Below, piece after piece: positions 13,994 to 20,894 of a stretch of 23,974 bases of DNA. Source of the DNA: CAYZIC01 sp964478335 (GTDB lineage Bacteria; Verrucomicrobiota; Kiritimatiellia; RFP12; DVOR01); NCBI GenBank assembly GCA_964478335.1, contig CAYZIC010000029.1, positions 1 through 23,974 on the forward strand, given 5' to 3'. How positions within the stretch are numbered: the first letter of the stretch is position 1; each line of letters opens with the position of its first letter. The translations under genes and the position numbers were made by a program. The notes beneath the pieces were generated by a model that did not search any database, was not told where the DNA came from, and worked only from the letters and a program-made list of their open reading frames with translations.

Positions 13994-15310
13994 TTAGCCA
14001 GCGATGGCAATGGCTTTGCGCAAGCGCACCAAGGTGATATCACGACCGAGGATCTCGAGCATTTCAAAGAGACCGGGGCCTTCTGTTAAGCCAGATACAG
14101 CCACGCGAATGGGGTGAACCAATGGCCCCATTCCCGAACCGCGCCCTTCGCCCATTTGCTGAATCGCAGTGTGAGTGGAGTCGACTGTCCAGTCAGGGAG
14201 GGCCTCAAAGGTGGCAATGATTTCCTTAAGCAGGTCGGCGGTGCCAGCGGGCTTGAGGCGTTTGTCGACAGCCTTTTCGGAGTAGGGGTAGTCTTCGGTA
14301 AAGAAGTAAATGCAGTTGGCCGGGAGGTCGCCATAGGTCTTGGTGCGGGGCTGCACTTGGTCAAGAATGGCATTGCGATCGCCATGCAGTGGAGTGGTGG
14401 GCAGTGAGGCCGCAGTTAAGCGTGCGGTAAACTCGGCAACAAAGCGTCCACGATCTTGACGGGCAATGTAGTCGCCATTCATCCAGGTGAGCTTTTTCAT
14501 GTCAAAGCGTGCAGCTGAGGATTTGCAGTGCTCAAAGCTAAAGAGCTCGATCATCTCATCACGTGTCATGATTTCACGGTCATCGCCAGGAGCCCAACCC
14601 AAGAGCGCGAGAAAATTAAAGAGTACCTCAGGCAAGAAACCCATCTCCTTAAATTCACCGACAAAAGCTGAGCCGTCGCGTTTAGAATAGGGCTTACCAC
14701 CATTGTTGACAATCATCGGCAAGTGTGCATAGGCAGGAGGTGTCGCACCGAGTGCCTTAAAGAGCACGATGTGCTTAAAGGTATTCTCCACATGGTCGTC
14801 GCCGCGAATGATATGGGTGACACCCTGGGTGATATCATCGATCACATTGGCCAAGTGAAAGACCGGCGAGCCATCAGAGCGCACAATCACGAAGTCCTGA
14901 GTATCCTTGGCCTTTTTCTTCATGTGGCCTTTGACCAAATCGTCGAATTCGATTGTACCCTCAGTCGGCATACGAAAGATCACACATTCGCCCGCACCGC
15001 CTTTATTATCCTTATAAGCCAATCCTTTGTCCAAAAGCATTTGCGCTGCATCTAGATGTTTTTGGACTTGAGACGTTTGGTACATGATCTCTTCGTCATA
15101 GTCCAGTCCCAGCCAATCCATGCACTTCAGCAACGTGTCGATCGCCTCTGGCGTAGACCGCACCAAATCGGTATCCTCTACACGCAAGAGAAATTTGCCA
15201 CCCACATGGCGAGCATAAAGATAGTTAAAGATAGCAGCACGGATATTACCGATATGGACATTACCCGTGGGAGAGGGAGCAAAGCGGACGCGGACTTGAG
15301 AGTGTGACAT
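13994..15310 (-). CDS. gltX: Glutamate-tRNA ligase (GluRS)
   Basis: 438 aa. Charges tRNA-Glu with glutamate for translation and, in the C5 pathway, for tetrapyrrole synthesis. Class I synthetase signatures: FAPSPTGNVHIGN (HIGH motif as HIGN, 19-22), LLRVEDTD, HIIRGDDHVENT and KPYSKRDG (206-213) in place of KMSKS. It is somewhat shorter than the usual 465-500 aa, so the anticodon-binding half is compact. Both signature variants occur in a GluRS subgroup I associate with Lentisphaerota-like bacteria (memory, unchecked). The presence of hemL nearby means glutamyl-tRNA also feeds haem synthesis in this organism. A good sigma-70 promoter lies upstream. Confidence 0.95.
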   Translation of the reverse strand: MSHSQVRVRFAPSPTGNVHIGNIRAAIFNYLYARHVGGKFLLRVEDTDLVRSTPEAIDTLLKCMDWLGLDYDEEIMYQTSQVQKHLDAAQMLLDKGLAYKDNKGGAGECVIFRMPTEGTIEFDDLVKGHMKKKAKDTQDFVIVRSDGSPVFHLANVIDDITQGVTHIIRGDDHVENTFKHIVLFKALGATPPAYAHLPMIVNNGGKPYSKRDGSAFVGEFKEMGFLPEVLFNFLALLGWAPGDDREIMTRDEMIELFSFEHCKSSAARFDMKKLTWMNGDYIARQDRGRFVAEFTARLTAASLPTTPLHGDRNAILDQVQPRTKTYGDLPANCIYFFTEDYPYSEKAVDKRLKPAGTADLLKEIIATFEALPDWTVDSTHTAIQQMGEGRGSGMGPLVHPIRVAVSGLTEGPGLFEMLEILGRDITLVRLRKAIAIAG

Positions 15311-15387
15311 AATAGACCTACGATCAAACAGATTAAAAAAGATACCCCAAAGGGAGAGCGATAAGGTGTTTAAAAAAATTGGATAAA

Positions 15388-15416
15388 AGTATAGACCTTT
15401 GGCAAAAAAAAGTCAA
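15388..15416 (-). promoter_or_regulatory. gltX: Sigma-70-type promoter for gltX
   Basis: On the minus strand TTGACT (15416-15411) and TATACT (15393-15388) are separated by exactly 17 bp, each one base from consensus. Transcription would begin near 15381, about 70 nt before the gltX ATG at 15310. Confidence 0.82.
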
Positions 15417-15420
15417 TCCC

Positions 15421-15445
15421 AATTATCAGTGAAACCGAGATAATT
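15421..15445. promoter_or_regulatory. Dyad adjoining the gltX -35 box
   Basis: AATTATC-N11-GATAATT is a perfect 7-bp inverted repeat ending five bases upstream of the -35 element. The position suits an activator or repressor site. The sequence is AT-rich, so chance is a real alternative. Confidence 0.35.
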
Positions 15446-15590
15446 ACCCCAGTGCATGTGAATGGGAGAAGGCGGGCTCGCCGAATGGTGTTCGCAAGCT
15501 CACACTTGTAGAATTGGAATCCTTTAGGGGAGGGCGTTGCACTCGATTGCAAGCTTGCGCATGTAGACTGTCGTCAGAGTGATACGCAGA

Positions 15591-15607
15591 GCCTCTTTTA
15601 CAGAGGC
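15591..15607 (-). terminator. Weak hairpin downstream of rlmN
   Basis: GCCTCT-N5-AGAGGC forms a 6-bp stem about 40 nt after the rlmN stop. No T run follows on the minus strand, so it may only stabilise the 3' end of the mRNA. Confidence 0.25.
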
Positions 15608-15644
15608 ATGACAATAGGGGTGACTCTATCTCTTCGCTTGCTGT

Positions 15645-16673
15645 CTACTGGGATTTGAGATGGCGGAGGCGAAGTTGACCGCAGGCTGCATCGGCTTGTT
15701 TGCCGCGGCTTTTACGCATGGTGGTATTGATGCCAGCTTTGAGTAGGGTGTCCAAAAAGGCTAGGCAGCTGTCATGGCTGGGGGTCTCTCCGTCAAATTC
15801 CGCTACTGGACTCAGGGGGATCAAATTGATGCGGACTTTTCGTGGTAATAAGCGAATGAGCTCTTGGGCATGGGCGATGGAGTCATTGAAGCCTTTGACG
15901 AGGGTATACTCGTAGGTGACGATGCGGCCGGTCTTGGCGGTATAGGCTTGGCAGGCTTTGAGCAGCTCGCTGATGGGCCATTTTTTATTGACTGGCATGA
16001 GTTTGTCGCGTAGGGTATTATTTGGGGCGTGTAGGGAGACGGAGAGCTCGAATTGGACGCCTTCGTTGGAGAGCTTTTCAATTCCGGGAACAACGCCACA
16101 GGTGCTGATGGTAATGTGGCGGGCACCGATATTGATGCCGTTTTGGGCGTTGAGGATCCTCAGGGCTTTGATGACGTTGTCATAATTCATAAAGGGTTCA
16201 CCCATGCCCATGACGACGATATTATTGGGGTAGGCACCTGATTGTCTCGCTACGAGCATGACTTGGGAGACGATCTCTCCTGTGGTGAGGCTACGTTGGC
16301 AACCGAGCTGTCCACTGGCACAAAATGCACAGTGCATGGCACAGCCGACTTGTGTGGAGATGCACTGGGTGATGCGGTTGTCTGCTGGGATGTAAACGGT
16401 CTCGATGCGTTCGCCATCGTTGGCTTCCAATAAATACTTGGTGACACCGTCATTGGCCGGGGTGCCGAGGACTTGGTGTAGGCAATTGAGGGGATAGGTC
16501 TCCTCGAGCTTTTGCCTGATGGCTCCTGGTAGGGTGGTGAGCTGGTCCCATGAGTCGATGCGGTCGATGTAGAGGCCTTGGACAATCTGCTTGGCTCTAA
16601 ACTTAGGTAGGCCGATAGTCTGGCAAATGGATTCCCATTCTGATGGGAGTATATCGTAGGCGGAATTATTCAT
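15645..16673 (-). CDS. rlmN: Dual-specificity RNA methyltransferase RlmN
   Basis: 342 aa from ATG 16673. Radical SAM enzyme that methylates C2 of A2503 in 23S rRNA and A37 in a subset of tRNAs. Seen: QVGCAMHCAFCASG with C111, C115 and C118 binding the 4Fe-4S cluster, GMGEPFMNYDNV (SAM-binding), ISTCGVVPGI, LSVSLHAPNN, and C331 in DAACGQL, the methyl-carrying cysteine. An open frame extends to 16760 inside hemL, but ATG 16673 has GAGGA just upstream and gives a normal N-terminus. It overlaps hemL by eight bases and is the last gene of the six-gene operon. Confidence 0.95.
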   Translation of the reverse strand: MNNSAYDILPSEWESICQTIGLPKFRAKQIVQGLYIDRIDSWDQLTTLPGAIRQKLEETYPLNCLHQVLGTPANDGVTKYLLEANDGERIETVYIPADNRITQCISTQVGCAMHCAFCASGQLGCQRSLTTGEIVSQVMLVARQSGAYPNNIVVMGMGEPFMNYDNVIKALRILNAQNGINIGARHITISTCGVVPGIEKLSNEGVQFELSVSLHAPNNTLRDKLMPVNKKWPISELLKACQAYTAKTGRIVTYEYTLVKGFNDSIAHAQELIRLLPRKVRINLIPLSPVAEFDGETPSHDSCLAFLDTLLKAGINTTMRKSRGKQADAACGQLRLRHLKSQ

Positions 16674-17964
16674 GGAGTCCTCGTAGTGTGTCGTCTGCGG
16701 CGTGGCAGAATGCGTCAATGTCTTGCTGGGTGTGGGCTGCGGAAACAAAGGCAACCTCAAATTGTGATGGCTCGATATAAAAGCCTCTCTCTAGCATCCC
16801 ATGGAAAAACTGGGCGTAGCGCTTTTGGTCGGCTTGTTTTGCTTGGTTTAAATTGGTCACAGGGGTAATTGTTGTAAATGGTGTAAAGATGTCGTAGGCT
16901 CTGGCTATGTGTAGGGGTACACCTGCAACTTGCGCACTCTGGTTGATGCGGGTTTGGATTTCGCTGGCGAGGCGGATCATCTCTGGGTAGGGATTGGTTT
17001 GTTCGAGTAGATCTAATACCGTACGGCCAGCCGCTACTGCGACTGGATTGCCAGACAAGGTGCCTGCTTGGTAGATGGTGCCAGAGGGGGCTAATTGGTC
17101 CATATACTTTGCTGGCCCGCCGACTGCGGCGAGCGGGAATCCGCCGCCGATGACTTTGCCCATGGTCACGAGGTCAGGTGTGACTCCGCAGAGGGAGGCG
17201 TAGAGGCCACAATGAAATCTAAAGGCGTTGATGACTTCGTCAAAGATCAAAAGTGCGCCGTGCTTGTGGGAGATCTCTCTCAGGCGCTCTAGGAATCCTG
17301 GGGCTGGTGCGACGCAGCCCATATTACCTGCGATCGGCTCGACAATGATGGCTGCAATTTGATCGCCGTGTGTGCCAAAGAGCTCCTCGACGGCGGCGAG
17401 GTCATTGTAAGGGGTAACAAAGACGTCGTCGGCGACTTGCTTGGAGATGCCACGGCTGGCCACGGCAACACCAGATTCGCCAGCGGTTAACACCCCACTA
17501 CCTGCGGAGACTAAGATACCATCGCTGTGGCCGTGGTAGCAGCCGTCAAACTTGACAATTTTGTCTCTGCCTGTGATACCTCTGGCGATACGTAGGGCAG
17601 TCATGACGGCCTCTGTGCCCGAATTGACGAGTCGAACGCGATCGATAAAGGGGATGTGGCTGATGATCTTTTCGCATAGATCAATTTCGCCAGGGGTATT
17701 GATGCCAAAGGTCGTACCAGATTGTGCTGCGCGATAGACGGCCTCAGTGACCGCATCATTGGCATGGCCGAGGATCATCGCCCCCCACGAGCAACAAAAG
17801 TCCGTGACCTGTCTACCATCCATCAAGGTGAGTGTGGTGCCTTTGCCGGATTTGACATAGATTGGTGTGCCGCTGACGCTATTAAAAGCGCGCACGGGGC
17901 TATTGACGCCGCCGGGAATGCAGGCGCAAGCGCGATTGTAAAGGGATTCGTGTGAGATATTCAT
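16666..17964 (-). CDS. hemL: Glutamate-1-semialdehyde 2,1-aminomutase
   Basis: 432 aa, normal length. PLP enzyme converting glutamate-1-semialdehyde to 5-aminolevulinate, the second dedicated step of the C5 haem pathway. Seen: IPGGVNSPVRAF at the start, LVNSGTEAVMTALRIAR (112-128), FDGCYHGHSDG, the PLP aspartate region LLIFDEVINAFR (D242), the lysine of MGKVIGGGFP (K270), and TIYQAGTLSGNPVAVAAG. The VINAFR stretch differs from the usual VMTGFR of this family; catalytic residues are kept. ATG overlaps the dut stop (ATGA), and the end overlaps rlmN by eight bases. The substrate arises from glutamyl-tRNA, which GltX in the next block provides; hemA is not in the window. Confidence 0.96.
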   Translation of the reverse strand: MNISHESLYNRACACIPGGVNSPVRAFNSVSGTPIYVKSGKGTTLTLMDGRQVTDFCCSWGAMILGHANDAVTEAVYRAAQSGTTFGINTPGEIDLCEKIISHIPFIDRVRLVNSGTEAVMTALRIARGITGRDKIVKFDGCYHGHSDGILVSAGSGVLTAGESGVAVASRGISKQVADDVFVTPYNDLAAVEELFGTHGDQIAAIIVEPIAGNMGCVAPAPGFLERLREISHKHGALLIFDEVINAFRFHCGLYASLCGVTPDLVTMGKVIGGGFPLAAVGGPAKYMDQLAPSGTIYQAGTLSGNPVAVAAGRTVLDLLEQTNPYPEMIRLASEIQTRINQSAQVAGVPLHIARAYDIFTPFTTITPVTNLNQAKQADQKRYAQFFHGMLERGFYIEPSQFEVAFVSAAHTQQDIDAFCHAADDTLRGLHE

Positions 17965-18398
17965 GAATTGACTCCTGTAGACCCAAAGCCGTTTTGGCCG
18001 CGAGTCGTTTGGTCGAGCTCGGAAACGTCAATGGGGTCGATGCGTAAGATCGGGGCGAATACAAGCTGTGCGATTCGCATGCCCACGGTATAATGAAAGG
18101 ATTCTTGGCTGAGGTTGATGAGAATAATTGCAAGCTCGCCTCTGTAGCCTGGGTCGATGGTGCCAGGAGTATTGAGTACGGTGATGCCAGATTTGATGGC
18201 GAGGCCACTGCGGGGACGGACTTGGCATTCGATCGTGGGGGGCAATGCCATGGCTAGGCCTGTGGGCACGAGGGTGCGTTCGCCAGGGAGTAGGGTGCCC
18301 GCAGTTGCTGCGCAGACGTCCATACCGACGTCGTCGTCATGGGCGTAGCGGGGTAAGATGGCATCTGGGCGTAGTCTACGAAAGGGTATCTGTGTCAT
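17961..18398 (-). CDS. dut: Deoxyuridine 5'-triphosphate nucleotidohydrolase (dUTPase)
   Basis: 145 aa, typical of the trimeric family. Hydrolyses dUTP to dUMP and pyrophosphate, keeping uracil out of DNA and feeding thymidylate synthesis. All five motifs are visible: DVGMDV (23-28), PRSGLAIK (62-69), GTIDPGYRGEL with D82 (79-89), RIAQLVFAPI (108-117) and the C-terminal RGQNGFGSTG (133-142) that closes over the substrate. It overlaps lnt by 23 bases at its start and hemL by four bases at its end. Translation is therefore probably coupled to lnt. Confidence 0.96.
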   Translation of the reverse strand: MTQIPFRRLRPDAILPRYAHDDDVGMDVCAATAGTLLPGERTLVPTGLAMALPPTIECQVRPRSGLAIKSGITVLNTPGTIDPGYRGELAIILINLSQESFHYTVGMRIAQLVFAPILRIDPIDVSELDQTTRGQNGFGSTGVNS

Positions 18399-19956
18399 GG
18401 GGGGCTCTTTTTATGAGGCAAAACAAGGTGAATAGGACGAGGATGATATTGGCAGGGATTGCGTAGAGCCAGTCACCAAAACGCGTGTAAAGCGTTAGCT
18501 TTGGGGTGGTGGCGATGGGTAGGTAAAAGGGCGACGTGTGATCGATTTGGTGGCCAGTGGGCAGAAAGGCGGCGTTTTCTCCTTGGTTGGAGGCACGGAC
18601 GATGGGCAATCTGGTCTCAATGGCACGGAGCAGGGTGTGGCGTTGGTGCTGCTTGGCCTCTGCAGAGGGGGCGTACCAGGCCTCGTTGTTTTGATTGGCC
18701 AAGAGCTGAGCACCCGCTTTTGCGGCATTGCGCGCGATGTAGGATTGAGTTGATTCGTAGCAGATAATTGGGGCGATCTTGAGGGGCGATTTGTCAGCGA
18801 GAGTTGCCGTGAGGATGGGTAAACCCGTACCCGGGGTGCAAGATACACCAGTTGGCACAAAAGCTTGCAGTGCTGGCCAGACTTTGTCAAAAGGCACATA
18901 TTCGCCAAAAGGTACCAAGTGTCTTTTAGCATAGACTTGGTCCGCATGGTCGAGCTGAGTCAAGATGGAGGCGTTGTTGTAGACATCGGGCTCAGGTGAG
19001 TAGGTCGCCCCAAATAGAATCGGTGCATTGACGGCTTTGAGTAAGGGGGTGATGTAGTAGGTGGCCCACTCCGATGGGAGTAAGAAGGGTAGGGCGCTTT
19101 CTGGAAAGACGACGAGGTCTGGCTTGAGGAAATTGCAGATCTCGAGGCGTTCTTGATATTCTTTGTGGATGGCCGCAGGTGAAACTGGCGGTGTGGCTTG
19201 TGCAGGATAGTCCGTGTCAAAGGCAATAATTTTGCGCAATTTGTGCGTATGGCTTTGTTTGACTAGGCTAGTGATCTCGCTCCCCCCCCACAAAAAAGCA
19301 CCCATGACGATGAATGGCGGAATGGTTGACTCGAGAATGAGGGCGCGCTTTTGGCGTTTGTCCAGAGGCAATGTGCGGCGGATGGCTTGGATGATGCGTA
19401 GGACAATTGCTGCGATGGCGCTATTCATTAGAATGACTAAGGTTGCGGGCGCATAGACCCCGAGATAGGCGGCGCCTTGCATGAGGGGTAAGTAGGGGGA
19501 AAAGGCTAGCCCGGCGGGATTCCATGCGAAGCCTGTGAAGTAAGTGCATTTGGCATATTCTGCGCCTACAAAAAAGAGCGGCACCACGATGGTGAGCAGG
19601 AGAGTGCGTTTGGTGCTGGGGGGGGGCGCATAGCGTAGAAGCGTCGCTGATGCGTAGGCAAAAACGAGTGTGTAGCTGCTCATGATGAGCGAGAGCCCCA
19701 AGACGCTGATATAGGGCAAGAGGAGGGGGACGTCAAAGTTACCCAATGACTTAAGCCAAAAGAGTGAGATCGATGACGCGATGAGTGTGGTTAAAAATCC
19801 CCCCAGTGCAGCGCGTCTAGGCGTGGCCAGGCGAATGATAATGATGAGCGGGACCCACGCAAACCAGGCCGCATCAGCTTGGTTGAAAGGCTCCCAGATG
19901 AGGGCTTGACTGATGCCGCCGATGACGGCAAGGGTGATGGTTAAGATAAGGGACAT
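18376..19956 (-). CDS. lnt: Apolipoprotein N-acyltransferase
   Basis: 526 aa, normal length. Inner-membrane enzyme that adds the third acyl chain to lipoproteins before export to the outer membrane. About six hydrophobic segments lie in the first 225 residues, then a nitrilase-like periplasmic domain and one C-terminal membrane segment. The catalytic triad is E286 (FPESALPF), K344 (YAKRHLVPFGEYVP) and C399 (IICYES). The segment FAWNPAGLAFSPY is a family hallmark. Its presence supports a Gram-negative cell with lipoproteins. The ATG at 19956 is two bases after the TraB-like gene stop. Confidence 0.95.
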   Translation of the reverse strand: MSLILTITLAVIGGISQALIWEPFNQADAAWFAWVPLIIIIRLATPRRAALGGFLTTLIASSISLFWLKSLGNFDVPLLLPYISVLGLSLIMSSYTLVFAYASATLLRYAPPPSTKRTLLLTIVVPLFFVGAEYAKCTYFTGFAWNPAGLAFSPYLPLMQGAAYLGVYAPATLVILMNSAIAAIVLRIIQAIRRTLPLDKRQKRALILESTIPPFIVMGAFLWGGSEITSLVKQSHTHKLRKIIAFDTDYPAQATPPVSPAAIHKEYQERLEICNFLKPDLVVFPESALPFLLPSEWATYYITPLLKAVNAPILFGATYSPEPDVYNNASILTQLDHADQVYAKRHLVPFGEYVPFDKVWPALQAFVPTGVSCTPGTGLPILTATLADKSPLKIAPIICYESTQSYIARNAAKAGAQLLANQNNEAWYAPSAEAKQHQRHTLLRAIETRLPIVRASNQGENAAFLPTGHQIDHTSPFYLPIATTPKLTLYTRFGDWLYAIPANIILVLFTLFCLIKRAPHDTDTLS

Positions 19957-19958
19957 AA

Positions 19959-20894
19959 CTAGTCTCGGTTGTGCAATTGGTGATAAAATGACTTGAGCTG
20001 TTGGTCGATGATAGATCTAAAGGGGATATCTTTGAGCTGTGCGGTAAATGCGGTAAATACGTGCGAGCTGTGGGCGGGAGTCGTGGCTGGTTGGTAGCCT
20101 TGTGCGCAGAGCCGCTCCTCAAGCTCACTCGCATGGGCTGCCCCGTAAAAGAGCGCAATGGAGTCTTTGTCGGAGAGGGTACCTTGGGCTAAGGCATCTT
20201 TGAGATAATCAATGACGACTTTGTTGCGATGGGAGAGGAGAATTTGGGAGAGCCCCTGGATTGAGTGGTCGTTTTGGATGGTGGTGAGTAGACGCTCATC
20301 CCCCATCAGAGAGATCATGACATAGAGGAGCGTTTGGCGAATAGCTGGTGCTTGGCAAAGCGAGTCGAGCAGGTTAAAGAGCATTTCCGAGAGGGGGGAT
20401 TCTCCGATAGCTAGGAGCATCATGAGCGGCTTGCTGTCGAGCTTAGCGTCGCGATAGGCCTGTATGAGGGCCTTAAATGAAATGTCGACATTGATGAAGT
20501 TGGGCTTGGCATAGTCTATTTGGTTGAGCTGAAACGTGAGGCCCAGCGCTTGGGCGAGTCTTGGCTGCGGCCCCGATAGACCCGCTCTAATCTCAGCTTG
20601 TTGCGCCTCATTAATCACCCTTGGGGCGGATTCATTTTGACGAATAGCCTCGTAGTAGACAACCGTGCATGGGTCTAGGAATTTTTGGAGGGCTTGATAA
20701 TACTGCTTGGTGCCTAGATGGGTGACTCCAACGATCCAAACAGTTGGCTTGTTGGGGGCTTGGAAACAGTGGGCGGCCGTTTGTAGGCTAATCGTTTCTA
20801 CTGATTGAGAAACCTTGATGTAGGAGGCTGATTGCTGGGACGCTGTGGCCGTAATAGCAAGTGCTGCATAGGTGAGCAGGAGGAGTTTTCTCAT
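19959..20894 (-). CDS. Secreted TraB/GumN-like protein
   Basis: 311 aa. Signal peptide MRKLLLLTYAALAITATASQ points to the periplasm or cell surface. Family marks: GVTHLGTKQYYQ (H59), YYEAI (E82), the IDYAKPNFINVDIS segment (127-139) and FYGAAHASELEERL (GAAH at 251-254). Known: the TraB/PrgY/GumN/TIKI superfamily shares these His and Glu residues; the animal TIKI proteins are metal-dependent proteases, and TraB/PrgY in enterococci block pheromone activity. Inference: a periplasmic metalloprotease or peptide-sequestering protein. Its ATG overlaps the upstream gene by ATGA, and lnt follows within two bases, suggesting a link to envelope or lipoprotein processing. Confidence 0.78.
   Translation of the reverse strand: MRKLLLLTYAALAITATASQQSASYIKVSQSVETISLQTAAHCFQAPNKPTVWIVGVTHLGTKQYYQALQKFLDPCTVVYYEAIRQNESAPRVINEAQQAEIRAGLSGPQPRLAQALGLTFQLNQIDYAKPNFINVDISFKALIQAYRDAKLDSKPLMMLLAIGESPLSEMLFNLLDSLCQAPAIRQTLLYVMISLMGDERLLTTIQNDHSIQGLSQILLSHRNKVVIDYLKDALAQGTLSDKDSIALFYGAAHASELEERLCAQGYQPATTPAHSSHVFTAFTAQLKDIPFRSIIDQQLKSFYHQLHNRD

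Larger units (their letters stand above)
15311..15644. other. Intergenic region between gltX and rlmN
   Basis: 334 bp without a believable gene; a 60-codon opening at 15370-15552 on the minus strand covers the promoter and has no ribosome binding site. The region holds the gltX promoter (15388-15416), a dyad just upstream of it (15421-15445), several short GC-rich hairpins such as GGCG-GGCT-CGCC near 15463-15475, and a hairpin after rlmN (15591-15607). I tried to fold tRNA-like and T-box-like structures and found none. Confidence 0.55.

Noticed and set aside
15370..15552. 60-codon minus-strand ORF ahead of gltX
   Set aside because: It covers the gltX promoter and dyad, lacks a ribosome binding site and ends in sequence forced by A/T tracts.
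15311..15644. T-box riboswitch or tRNA gene upstream of gltX
   Set aside because: No specifier-loop/antiterminator arrangement, no TGG-containing T-box sequence and no cloverleaf could be traced on either strand.
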